This document shows, piece by piece, positions 42,268 to 53,041 of a stretch of DNA of 64,000 nucleotides. The translations under genes and the position numbers were made by a program. The stretch is from NCBI GenBank assembly GCA_003290165.1, contig QNQO01000225.1:620001-684000 (forward strand). The letters are read 5' to 3'. Position 1 is the stretch's first letter, and every line of letters starts with the position of its first letter. Source of the stretch: Berberis thunbergii (lineage: Eukaryota > Streptophyta > Magnoliopsida > Ranunculales > Berberidaceae). The notes beneath the pieces are model-generated. The model made no database searches. It was not told the origin of the DNA and was given only the letters and a program-made list of their open reading frames with translations.

Positions 42268-42461
42268 TGTCAAATAAAACAACTTTTAAATCATTCAAAA
42301 CATAACTTTATTCATCTACAATGAGGTATTTATAAGGATACAAATATAATCCTAACTAGGAAATGAAAATAATTTTAATTCCGACTAATCCGGTATTTCT
42401 AAATAACTATAGTCTCTGTTAATTAGGTATTCCTAATTATATAAATTACTATATGTTAACA
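42268..42461 (-). repeat. 5' LTR of the TRIM
   Basis: 194 bp, TG...CA. The larger size compared with the left LTR includes an insertion near TTCCGACTAATCC. Confidence 0.85.
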
Positions 42462-43501
42462 TCTGAAGTTTGTACACATCCACAAATCTTCTGCAATCGT
42501 TTTTCATCTTGAGGGTCATCAGCATTAATGCTCTTATCAAATAAACTATGTCGAAACATTAGTTTAGTGCATTATTTAGAGAACTACAACAAGATGGTAT
42601 TAGAACATCTACCAATGTAACCATTATTACCATTGAGATTGGTTACTATGTCGCTTTGTCTGCCAAGTCGAAAAATTCAGATCAGCCATAAAGACAGAAA
42701 TAAGACAAAATGGGTGATGGATTCAAAAGCCTTGGCCATTTTAATCGCTATGTACGTTTGAAGTGCTCCCATTGCACGAAAGGCATTAAAATAACACGTG
42801 TCGATGAAGATCCATGGGAGTCATAGAGGTATTTGTAGGCTGACTCGTAAAACGTTTCTCTTGAAGAATTATCCTGGCCTCTGGAATGACTTGTAAGTGG
42901 CTGACCATGGTGTACCATCAAAACCTAATCCCGAAATACCTACAATGATAGAGTTTGGATTCCTAGAACCATCTGCATTCCCCATTTAGACTTAAAGCTT
43001 CTCTCACAAGGGCTCAAATCTGTAACAATTATTGTTCCTAACACAGCTTCTAATAATGCCATTGTGCAAAGTCTAGACCTATTTTGAGACAATGGGTGAC
43101 CAAAACTGAGGGTTACAAGTGTAACCAAATATTAACACCATTCTAAATGACTTAACATTTTGTTTGTGGATTTGAGTTTAATGTCAATGCCAAAATGCAT
43201 ATTCTTATGTTCGTTGAAAATACCCTTTTCGTGAATAACTTTCAAGCAGATGGTCCACAATAACAAGAGCAATACAAACATGAAGAGCAAGACCACTGCA
43301 TGCTCCAACATAAAAGAGAAGATGACACCAGTGAACATTTGTGCAATGACATTGAACTCTACAGCCACTACTAAGATGGTCAAAGAAGCAATGTTTTATG
43401 CTGTCACGACTTTCTCAACACCAATAGATGGCATGAAAAAAAAACACATGGAGATGCATATTGAAACTGTGCAACTAACCTTTCAGAGCTGGTCTTCTGT
43501 A

Positions 43502-45851
43502 CACTACAACAATTAAGGCATTTTTTAAGAAAAATGTCTTTGATAAAACTCAAAATTTTGTTGAAAACTACTTTTAACAAGGAAAAAAATTCGTTTGTGG
43601 ATTCCTGAAGGCATCCCCGTAGCTAAAGGTATTTGCCAAGGAATTACAGTTTTTGTTGGTAAAAGGGATGCTAAGTCAAGAAAATATTTTGTTGGTAATA
43701 TTGACAACTATCAAGAAAATTCGTTGGTAAAAATCAAATATTGTTACCAAAAAATTGTTTGTTGCAAAAACAATTTTATTTACCTACAAAAATTTTCTCG
43801 AAAAATCTTAAAATCATCAAGGAAAATTGTCGTTGGCAAAGGTAACAACCATTATCATAGAACTTTTTCGTTGGTAAAATGCATGAATATCAACCAATTA
43901 CCAAGGAAATTATTTTCAATAAAAAATATGATATATTAAAGTTGTTTAAGAGACGACCTAATCTAGGTCCCAAACTCTAAGGACACCACCCACTACCTCC
44001 CAAACTCTAAGGACACCACTCTTGATGATAAGACCCCACTATGGAATTCCATTTATAATATATTTATTTTTAGGTTCAAAGGGAATCAAACTCCTGACCT
44101 ATAGTAAAATTTATTGCAATATTTACCAATTGAGCTATTTGAATAATTGTGTTGTGTTAAATAACTTTATAGCTTATTAAATCAAATTACTCATTTTTTG
44201 CAATAAAAAAACCATTGCTACGTATATAATAGAGACCAATATATAATATTTCGTCACTATAAATTAGAACTAAATATTTTCACGATTATAAAATTTATGT
44301 TAAATATCTACCACTTTTAACAATGAAATTTTTTTCACAGTAACACCATTATAATTAGCAACAAAATAGTAATAACATTTCAATGCTATATGTTATTGAA
44401 ATTGGTTATATCCCCAATGAAATAAAATTAAATAGTTGTAAATAAGAAAATGAGCCTTAATAAGAGAAAAGTTCATGGAAATTTTTTCAATGTTTAGCAC
44501 AAAATAAATTGTTACCATTAATATTATAATTAACAGTAAAATAATGTTGTATTGTTAAATAAATTTATTTGATTTTTCAGATGAAATAATATCAATGCTA
44601 CTAATAAAAATATTCAACGAATTTATATTTTTCCACTATAAAGAAGCTAGGAGCTTTAAATATAAAAAAATTTCATGAAAAAATTGATTATAAGTAACCA
44701 AATAAATCGATTCAATAACATGGTAATTAACTAGAAAAAATTTAGTTTCATTGTTGAAGAGACACGAACAACTTTTATAGTGCATTTACTAAGAAAATGT
44801 TTGTCAATAATATTAGTATTTATTAGTAATGAAATAATTTATTGTAAATGACATCATTATAATTAACAAACTAAAATTTCGTTTAAATAGAAATATTTTG
44901 TTGCTAAATAATGTTGGTGGAAAATTGGTTTCGGAATAAATATTTTTCGCCATCTCTTTACAAAGAAAAATTGCCAACAAAATATATTTTGTTACAAAAA
45001 GTGACAATTCTATGGTTTTTTCAATGAAATTTATTTTTGTTAGAAATAGTAACATATTAACAAGGAAAAATAAAATTTGTTAGTAAATAAAACATTTTTT
45101 TGTAGTGAGTATACAAATTTCCAACAAAATAATGGTTTGTCGATATAAAATAGTTAGTAAACTTTAATGAGAAACAAATTTTTATGAAAATAATTATCAG
45201 TTTTTACCTAGAAAACAATTTGTTATGAACAATGTTATAATTACCAACAAAATCTCATTTCATAGCTACAAAGATTTCATTAAAAAAAATATTGTTTTCA
45301 AAAAAAATAAAAAACGTTGCCAATAGTGTGACAATTCTAAACGAAATATTACTTTGTTGCTATAAATTAATAAAAGAGCTTTAGTAAGAAAAAACCTAAT
45401 GAAAAAAATTATCAATCATTATCAACGAACCGAATCATTACTAATAATGTGATTATTGTCTAGGAAAACATATTTCCTTACTAAAGAAGGATGAATAAGA
45501 TTTAATATTCGTTAACAAGGAAAGTGAGTTGTTGTTAAAATTAGTCTTCTTTAGCAACAAAATATTTCATTCCAAATGATGCCATAATTATCAAGGAACA
45601 AGTATTTTGTGGCCATAAAAATAATTTCATTGTTAAATCAATTTAGCAAAAAAATTGGGTTTGGAGGGAATGTTTCTCGCCACCTATTTAACAAGGAATG
45701 TTTCCTACAAAATATATTTTGTTGGAAAACAGGAACAAATTTATGGCTTTTTCAAGGAAATTTTTTATTCGTTGACAATGCTATAATGTTAACAAGGAAA
45801 TTAATTTTCGTAATAATAATTTTATTGATAAAAGATAGATTTATTGTAGTG
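43502..45851. mobile_element. CACTA-like non-autonomous transposon, element 3
   Basis: Ends are CACTACAACAATTAAGG on the left and, on the other strand, CACTACAATAAATCT on the right. GTA is duplicated exactly (43499-43501 and 45852-45854). Joining the flanks restores the host paralogue sequence (CTGGTCTTCTG followed by CTGAGCATTAG), which confirms the boundaries. The 2350-bp interior is AT-rich, with many TTTTGTTGGTAA / AACAAGGAAA-type words on both strands near the ends and no coding frame. It belongs to a different family from elements 1 and 2. Confidence 0.88.
44077..44150 (-). repeat. tRNA-like sequence inside CACTA-like element 3
   Basis: The minus strand has an A-box-like TAGCTCAATTGGTAAA and, about 45 bases later, a B-box-like AGGAGTTTGATTCCC. 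That is the spacing and order of a tRNA or a tRNA-derived SINE head. The arms between are degraded and no terminator or SINE tail is evident. Confidence 0.45.
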
Positions 45852-45969
45852 GTACTGAGCATTAGTGTCATTTGGTCGGAGGGATACCTTGCAGCTAGTG
45901 AAGCAAAACTCAGTGTTATGGAGTTCATTCCATCATGTTTCATTGCTGTATGTTTGCTTAGCTATATAT

Positions 45970-47480
45970 AATGAAAACAGGAAAATTAAAATATGTGTGT
46001 GAAGGTCATGATCATACCAAACTAAGCCCTGGGTGCCTGATAAACCGGACAGAACTCCTGGTTAGATTGAATAACTTAATATCATGACAATGATCTTTCA
46101 ACTTGTTATTTCTTTCCATTGTGTTCCCGGTTTGTTACAAACACTTTTTTGTTTTGTTATGAGCTTATGTCTTGTATAATAAAGATAGAATATTATGTGT
46201 ATTGGTAGACATGGAGTGGGACCCTAGCCCATTTAAAATTTTCTAAGGCTATGGCTTTTTGTTCAGTGGAGGTAACTCTTTATGTGCCTCCGCTATAGTG
46301 TGAAGATTGACTTTAAAGGGATTGGTGTAGTAAGTGGGACTTGGTAGGTGGGCTTAGAATAGGTTGAATGGAAGTTTATTTTTGATATACAAAATAGTTT
46401 TGTATTGGTGGTGGTGAACATTTTGAACTCTCTTGCTATATGTTGTAATGTATGATAATGAGAATTTGAGTATCGTTTCATATATACATATGTTGGCCTT
46501 TATATAGATCACAATGTTATTAAGTAATAGTGTTATTTAATCGATTGAATTGGGCTCAATAAGGAGCTATGATTGAAAGTGTGACATTCTTCATGCTCAT
46601 AGGAATATGAATCTTATATTGAATGGGTTTGATCCCTGTTGTGTTATAGAAAATTTATTTATGAAAATATGACTTGTTCCCCAAAAGAATGGTGGATACT
46701 ATGGTTGATTTATTTATGGTTGACAAAGTGTCACCATAAAAAAGTTTTCAGTTTTAGTTGATTTTTTGCTCGCTTTCACAACTCCAAAAAAAAAATGAAA
46801 AATGTGATCTGTATACAGACTTGCTTGTATATGTGTGATAGAATTATGGGTATGCAGACTTGCTTGCATATCAGTGCACCGTTCCATGTGCGTTCGGTTG
46901 TACGTGTAGATTTAGGAAAGGCTTGCCCTAGATCGAACGTCGGGTGAGATGACATGTTCATTGATGTGGCACCCCACTTGAAACATGTACGCTCCGAGTG
47001 GTTTCGAAGGCAAAGGAGGCACACTTGAGTGAGGTGTGTTTGGCACAAGGAGGATGGTGCGATTGTGGAAAAGAAACAATAATTTTTTTTGTGTGTATGT
47101 GCATGATTATCTTAAAGGAAGAAACTAAATGCTCATTCGACTATTTAATGAAAACTATATGTCTTCCTAAAGGTAGAAAATGCGTTTTGTTGATGTTTTA
47201 ATAATAGTCTGATATGACTATGATTTGTATCGTAGTTTGAAAATAAATTACATTTATGAGGATTTATAACTTAGAAATATTACCCGGTTATTTCTAACCT
47301 TTTCATGCAGGATGGCAAGTCTACTCATATTTTTGCAAGTTAGACTTGCCATAGTCAATTTCTATAGTTAGGATGATAACACGTTTGCCTCATTGAGGAA
47401 CTATCTATTGGTGTGGTTGATTATTGTTTTGTTTAGTTTGATGTTATCACATGTGGATTTATTGATTTTGGAATAAAAAT
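45970..47480. other. No recognisable gene
   Basis: AT-rich. The frames at 46293-46481, 46776-47048 and 46998-47201 match nothing I recognise and overlap on opposite strands. Confidence 0.45.
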
Positions 47481-47793
47481 TTCTCAAACCAGCTTTATTG
47501 CTGACCCAAGTGAACTTTTGCTTCTTGGGTACATTCCTTTTGGAATGTAGCCGATTAGCCTTTCAGGTTTAGAGACTTTTGAGCAGCGTTACTGGAGTTC
47601 CGTTAGTGGAGATAGCAACGTCAGAGTCTCTCCGGGTTAGAGTTTTATTTGTTTCAGTAATTTAATCATGTTTTAGTTGTTGCTGCTATTTGTTTATGTT
47701 GTTATTGAATTTTCACGTCTCGAGTTTTGGGGAAACAGATAATCCTATGTGGATTTTAGGATTTTCATTTTCTTCAAAAATCGGGGCGTGACA
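47481..47793 (-). repeat. Possible LTR end truncating the Gypsy element
   Basis: On the minus strand this begins TGTCACGCCCCGATTTTTG, a common start for plant Ty3 LTRs, exactly where the Gypsy RNase H coding sequence stops being recognisable (47793/47794). The other end cannot be fixed from the sequence alone. Confidence 0.35.
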
Positions 47794-48978
47794 CAAAGGC
47801 AATAAGATGTCCTTCTTGCATTAATACTCCACCAATAGCAAAATCGGAAGCATCCGTATGTATCTCAAAAGACATAGAATAGTTGGGAAGTGCCAACACT
47901 GGTTCCTCCACAATTGCCTTATTCAATCCTTCGAAAGCTTGTTGGCATTTTGAATTCCAACCCCAACTTCGTCCCTTCTTGAGCAAGTCTGTCAATGGAG
48001 CAGCTATGGAAGAGTAGACTTTGATGAACCTTCTATAACAGTTCACCATGCAAGAAAAGATCTTAACTCGGTGACTTTGGTCGGTGGTTCCCATTCTTGG
48101 ATGGCTTGTACCTTGGACTTGTCCATGCAAAACTTGCCCTTGCCAATGATATGACCCAAGAATGTCACCTCCTCTTGGGCAAATGAGCACTTCTCATTTT
48201 TGACATAGAGTTCGTTCTCCTTCAAAGTTTGGAACACTTGTCTCAAGTGATCCACATGTTCCTCCAATGTCTTACTATAGATCACAATGTCATCAAAGTA
48301 CACAACTACAAACTGATCAAGGTAAGGAGCTAGTACCTTATTAATTAGATTGCAAAGTGTGGCCGGCGCATTAGTTAAACCAAATGGCATGATTAAGAAC
48401 TCGTAAGACCCGTACCTTGTAACACATGTCGTCTTTGGTTCTTCTCCTTCGGCTATGCAGACTTGATAATATCCCAAGCGCAAGTCAAGCTTGGTAAAGT
48501 ATCTTGCATCACCAAGTTGATCAAAGAGATCCACAATAAGTGGAATCGCGTACTTGTTCTTGATAGTGACCTTGTTGAGTGTCCGATAGTCAATAGAAAG
48601 CCGTAGGGATCCATCATGTTTCTTTTGAAATAAGACCGACGCACCATATGGAGCTTTGGAGGGTCGGATATAACCAACATCTAGTAAATCCTTCAATTGT
48701 CTTTTTAACTCCTCGAGCTCAGGAGGTGCCATACGATAAGGAGCAAATGCGAGTGGCTTTACTCCAACTTTTAACTCAATAGCATGATCCACCTCTCTCT
48801 TTGGTATAAGCTTCTTAGGCAACTCGGCAGGCATAACATCCTTGTATTCCTTGAGAACATCTTGGACAGCCTTAGGTACATTCACCTCTCCATCCATGGG
48901 ACCTTCGTCTTCCTTGAGGGTAGCCAAGTAAGTAGGTTCATTCCTCTTTACTCCTTTAGAAAGTTGGGCACAACACAA
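47794..48978 (-). pseudogene. Gypsy reverse transcriptase and partial RNase H
   Basis: Reverse transcriptase shows YRMAPPELEELKRQLKDLL, PYGASVLFQKKHDGSLRLSI, FTKLDLRLGYYQVCIAEGE, FLIMPFGLTNAPATLCNLIN, and the catalytic YFDD in VVVYFDDIVIYSKTLEEHV (about 48290). It continues to FLGHIIGKGKFCMDKSKVQA. After a frame shift near 48045 come CYRRFIKVYSSIAAPLTDLL and the RNase H start FEIHTDASDFAIGGVLMQEG. Coding ends at HLIAF. Confidence 0.9.
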
Positions 48979-49430
48979 GGTTGTATCTTATCCATGATGC
49001 ATATGGTGTTGGCATATGGGACCAGGAACGCCTGCACCATTTCCAAGAAATCTATACCCAAATAGAACTTGTGATCGTCAATTGGAGCAATAGTTATGTC
49101 GACTTTACCTCGCCATTGTCCAAGCCAAATATCGGTGCCACGAGCTACTCCTTCAATTGGGAGACTTTTAGCATTGACTCTCTTGATATATCATTTCTCC
49201 TTAGTATGTGATAGGCCAATTTCTTCACCAAGATCTTTGGCCATGTAGACTGTGTCGGCTTCAGTATCCACCATGGCTTTCAAAGTATTGTCTCTGATCT
49301 CGGTCTCCACGTACATCCTTCCACGTGGTTGTTCTTCGACCTTAGCTTGAATGACACTTAGAAGATTCATTGAGGCGGTCCTCCTTTCCTCCTTTGCTTC
49401 TTCCTCCATGAAAAGTGCGACAAGTTTCCC
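48979..49430 (-). pseudogene. Gypsy aspartic protease region
   Basis: The minus strand reads MYVETEIRDNTLKAMVDTEA and DTVYMAKDLGEEIGLS. The family motif is VDTGA; here the glycine is glutamate, a single G-to-A change that should remove activity. A stop after SHTKEK and a TAG between gag and this region complete the damage. Confidence 0.75.
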
Positions 49431-50528
49431 CTAGTTGGGACACTCGAATGCCCGATGGAGTCCACTACATAAGAAGCAAGATATCTTCTTGGGTGATCCA
49501 TCTCTTTTCTCCTTCCCCTTGTTTTTGGAGTACTTGTGTTCCTTGGAGGACTTTTCTTTGTCTCCCCCACCTTTGCCATCATTACTCGGCCTTTTCCCTT
49601 GCCCCTTGGATGAGTCCTTTATCTTGAACTCAATCAAGGATTCGGCCGCAGCCATAGCCGTTGCAAGGTCTTGCACACCTTGCCTATTCAATTCCAACTT
49701 GGCCCAACCCGTTAGACCATCAAGGAAGCTAAATAAAGCATCATTTTCTCCCATGTCAGAAATCTCCAAGAGCAACTCCGAGAACTCCTTCACATAATCC
49801 CTTATGTGACCTTCCTTATGTTGAAGGCAACGAAGCTTGGCCCTAGCTTTGTTTTCGACATCCTCCGGGTAGAATTGTCTCTTGAGTTCCTTTGTGAATT
49901 CTTCCCAAGTGTTGATGGTGCACAATCCTTTCTTGACATCATTGGATCTTCTGCACCACCAAACTGTAGCAACATCATTTAAATATAAGAAGACACTACG
50001 TACCTTTGATGCTTTATCAATTATGCCAACCGCATCAAAGTAGCGCTCCATGTTCCACAAGAAGTTGTCGATCTCCCTTGCACTCCTTGCCCCACGATAA
50101 GCCTTAGGTTTGGGAGCTTCGACTCTGTGGGTGATTGTCCCTGGTGTAGTCCCACCATTGGCTACCACAACCATGCACACCCTGAGTTGAGTTTCAAGTT
50201 TCTCAACTCTTTCTTTATAAGTTTCCATCTTCTCATCTTTAGCAACAACTTGTGCTTCTAGAGACTTGATCTTTTTGGACACCATGTCCATTACTGCGTT
50301 CAAGGTTCCTTGCTTCTCTTCCCAAAGCTCTTGGTCCTCTCCATTGGACGCTTGCCCCTCGACGCGTTGGTCCATGTCTTCGACTTGCTCCCTTAAGTCG
50401 GACATGGTGACACACAACTTAGCCAACCTTTCATCAATCGCAGCTATCATGTCCTTCGACTTGTCCTTGCGGACTTTCCCACCTTTGTCGTTGTTGCCAA
50501 TTGATGGATTGTTGACCTCTGACGACAT
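49431..50528 (-). pseudogene. Gypsy gag protein
   Basis: The frame is open for 390 codons from 50603, but the first 25 codons lie in the LTR and primer site, so the likely start is MSSEVNNPSIGNN at 50528. It has coiled-coil segments (AKLCVTMSDLREQVEDMDQR), the retrotransposon gag core (NFLWNMERYFDAVGI ... WEEFTKELKRQFYPEDVENK) and a CCHC knuckle CFLCSGLHRAFEC just before the stop. It is intact as a gag but severed from pol by a stop. Confidence 0.85.
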
Positions 50529-50568
50529 TCTCTTGTGTAGAATGATTTCATCAACCTTGCCAAACTTG

Positions 50569-50580
50569 GCTCTGATACCA
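50569..50580 (-). promoter_or_regulatory. Primer-binding site of the Gypsy element
   Basis: TGGTATCAGAGC on the minus strand, two bases from the LTR end (50583). Confidence 0.92.
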
Positions 50581-50582
50581 AC

Positions 50583-51001
50583 TGTCACGGACTTTCTTTT
50601 CACAAGTATTTTCCGTGGAGCACTAGCAAACTTTGCCCTGACTTATCAAAGAAAACTAGTCAGCCTTGCCCACAAAAAGACTTACTTAGACTTTGAAAAG
50701 CTAAACAAGCTAAGAACACATAAAAGAACTAGAACTTGTATTGCTTGAATTCTCTGAGGTGATTATAACAAATGAGGCCTTAGCCTATTTATACAACTCC
50801 ACATCCTCAATGGACGGTGGTGATCAATTTGATCTAACGGTCTACAATGAACTTCTACACACTTTCTTAGAAATATCTAAGGATTAGAATCCTATGAAAT
50901 TTTATGAAAGGTTCTAGAGAACTCTCTAAAACAATGTGAAATACTCTACATTATTTACACGTGCCAACCTCACTTGGCTAGGCAAGAAGATAGTTATGAC
51001 A
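50583..51001 (-). repeat. 5' LTR of the truncated Gypsy element
   Basis: Read on the minus strand it starts TGTCATAACTATC and ends GTCCGTGACA, 419 bp. Only this copy exists in the window. A TATA-like run (AGGCTAAGGC...TATAAATAGG on the minus strand) lies around 50785-50800. Confidence 0.8.
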
Positions 51002-51002
51002 T

Positions 51003-51573
51003 CTAGTTCAAGCCGATTATCTAGATAGCAGGGACTGTCAAGTCGCCGTACCTTAACTCGTATGAAACCTTACCTTTTTCTGTTCAAAAAGACCATTGCA
51101 TGCAACTCGTTTCATTTCACGTTCCTGGGTCAAGTTGAAATTATCACGACTCCTAATACTTTTGAGTCAAACTGATTCCCCACAAACGTAGGGGCTTGAA
51201 AGAAAGCCAACCATATTTGATTGATTTACCAAGATAGATCTCTGGATTGGCATTTGATCGTTATCATCCATGTGCTTTTTCCGTCTGTGTTTCATAGAAG
51301 AGCATCCGAAACAGTTATGAACCTAACTTTGAATTTTGAAAAAAGCATCTCAAGACAAATTTTGTGTGATTTGAGGGCCCATATGGAAGAGAATCTAATT
51401 AAATTATTCGGTTTCTGTTGAATCCAATACAAATTTTTGAGTCCGAATATTCTGTCTAGAGATTCCGTCATCCATAAAGCCCTCTTCCAGTGTCCATGGC
51501 TCTAGACCCCCCTTCTTTAACAATTTGCACTTTTTTCGATGCATCAAAGCATTGGTTTTCATGAGGTTTGGAA
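51003..51573. repeat. Direct repeat, copy 1 (partner at 63446)
   Basis: Starts TCTAGTTCAAGCCGATTATC and contains GACCATTGCATGCAA, TTCCTGGGTCAAGTT, AAATTATCACGACTCCTA and ATATTCTGTCTAGAGATTCC, all recurring in the same order and orientation at 63446-64000 with roughly 85% identity and a few indels. No coding frame or terminal structure identifies the element type. Confidence 0.85.
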
Positions 51574-52760
51574 CGACTCTCGCCCAACGTTTGCTGAGAC
51601 CTTTTCTATTCAAGAACTGGGATCAGTGAGACTAAAGTTTACTCCACCATTGTTCATGGGTTCCCACGGATTGATGTACGATAGATTTGCCTTTTCCTCT
51701 GAATAAATCATAATTTAAAATAATTACATAAAGTCTATTCCTGGATTTGCCTTTTCTAACACCAGAAATTAAACATAACGAGTAGCACTATGAACAAACA
51801 AGTTCCGATGTTTTTGGAGTTTTAGAAAATGTAGATCACAAACCCAGACAAATTAGTATGTGAACTGGGGAGCTGTAGCACGGCAATCCATCATGAAACA
51901 AAGAAGAACAGCAGTTGTGCTGATGAAAAGACAACCAAACTAGTCAGGATTCACTTAAAACATTTTCTTCCTCGGACCCAACACAATATACTCACATTTT
52001 GGATTTTGAAAACAAAAACAAAAACAGGGGTGTTGAGATTTTCGTCGAGCTCTAAGCACAACTATTTGTAGTACGCTTCTTATTCTTGTGTTGGCCGTGC
52101 TCATGACTAGGTTTAAATTTTTTTTTGTTTATTTTTAGTTAATAGGCTTTTTTGTAAGGTCTTTGTTTTTTCTCTGGAGTAAAGTTGTAATGTACTCCCA
52201 ACAATTGTATGAGAATTTTATCAAGTAATAAAAGTCTGACATCCCATAACTGTCCCTCCCCACTGAAGGTTTATTTAAAAATAAAATAAAAATAAAAAAA
52301 TTATGCATGCATGGTTGTTGCGGGCCTAGGAAGATGAACATACACCGCAAGGTACAAAGCAACAACACAGCTCCATACTAGCTCAGGTTGAACCTAACCA
52401 TGTATTTTAGACAACTGATCAAAATATTATGACATTAAAGATTAACTAATTAAAAGCTGATATGGCTACAGACTGATTCTTGACGTCTGGAATATGTGCT
52501 CTAAACTCATGAGTAGAGATTAATGAATGAATGTCCGTGTTTGAATCAAATGTTCATGATTGAATCAAAGTATATTTCTTTCTTTTTCTGTTTTCTTTTG
52601 TTTTTTCACTGCAATTAATGGAAGTTGTTAGACTACTAAAATAAACGTCTAGTATTCATAGGCGCTCCATGTAGTTAATTCCATTCAGAAGCGGGAGCAG
52701 AGCTTAAATTTAAGAAATCTTTGATGCAAGAAGTTCATGATAACGAACAACGCTGTAGTA
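51574..52760. other. No recognisable gene
   Basis: AT-rich spacer between the direct repeat and Copia element 2. Short frames only. Confidence 0.5.
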
Positions 52761-52765
52761 CTATT

Positions 52766-53032
52766 TGTAGGAAGGGTAGAGAAATGGAAACACTAAACAA
52801 GTTGGGAAATCTGAGTTGCTACAGCAGAGCTCATGTATTACTTACTATAACTTCCTTGATATATAATGATATAGCAAAGACAATATATATAGAGAGAGAA
52901 TACAAAATACTAGAGAGTTCTTCCTAGATAACTTAACAGACATAGGCTAGATAACTTAACAGACATAGACTAATATTTGTTCTTGGGAAAGACTAGAGTC
53001 TTAATATTTAGGATAGTGCATTAATTCCAACA
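52766..53032 (-). repeat. 3' LTR of Copia element 2
   Basis: Begins TGTAGGAAGGGTAGAG and ends ATTAATTCCAACA. An internal 22-bp duplication, TAGATAACTTAACAGACATA followed by GA/GG, occurs twice in tandem. Confidence 0.96.
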
Positions 53033-53041
53033 CTCCCCCTT
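53033..53041 (-). promoter_or_regulatory. Polypurine tract of Copia element 2
   Basis: AAGGGGGAG on the minus strand touches the 3' LTR. The two A's are also part of the polyprotein TAA stop codon, so gene end and plus-strand primer overlap. Confidence 0.9.

Larger units (their letters stand above)
38852..42461 (-). mobile_element. TRIM (miniature LTR element) interrupted by a gag-only LTR element
   Basis: Terminal direct repeats of 186 and 194 bp (38852-39037 and 42268-42461) begin TGTCAAATAAAACAAC and end TGTTAACA. On the minus strand a primer site TGGTATCAAAGC (42256-42267) abuts the right repeat, and a purine tract CAAGGGAG abuts the left one. With the inner element removed, only about 740 bp separate the LTRs and no protein is encoded, as in TRIMs. 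The flanks CCGGA and TCTGA are only partly alike, so the target duplication has decayed. The LTRs differ by many substitutions and small indels, so the insertion is old. Confidence 0.85.
38448..45945 (-). pseudogene. Paralogue of the 676-aa membrane protein, split by three insertions
   Basis: Three minus-strand blocks align in order with the protein at 16700-18730. Block 1 (38448-38849) carries the C terminus: CHWFYKKIIQPSLRRCKK, then DKAKYVMKLICKVQQLEDRI. Block 2 (42462-43501) covers the centre and membrane region: NADDPQDEK, GMQMVLGIQ, TILVVAVEFNVIAQMFTGV. Block 3 (45855-45945) carries NSITLSFASLAARYPSDQ. Between 1 and 2 lies a TRIM element with a gag-only element inside it; between 2 and 3 lies a CACTA element. 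Within block 2 about 100 codons are deleted between GRQSD and the VDVLIPSC region, and stops are frequent. The N-terminal roughly 55 residues are not seen. It is a dead copy whose insertions post-date the duplication. Confidence 0.88.
47794..51001 (-). mobile_element. Truncated Ty3/Gypsy LTR retrotransposon
   Basis: The 5' LTR (50583-51001), primer site, gag, protease, reverse transcriptase and the start of RNase H are present in order on the minus strand. The element breaks off at 47793 inside RNase H, so integrase and the 3' LTR are missing. A stop separates gag from protease and there are frame shifts in pol. Confidence 0.9.

Noticed and set aside
50529..50603. Gag start at 50603
   Set aside because: Those 25 codons lie in the LTR and primer-binding site; the first plausible start is at 50528.
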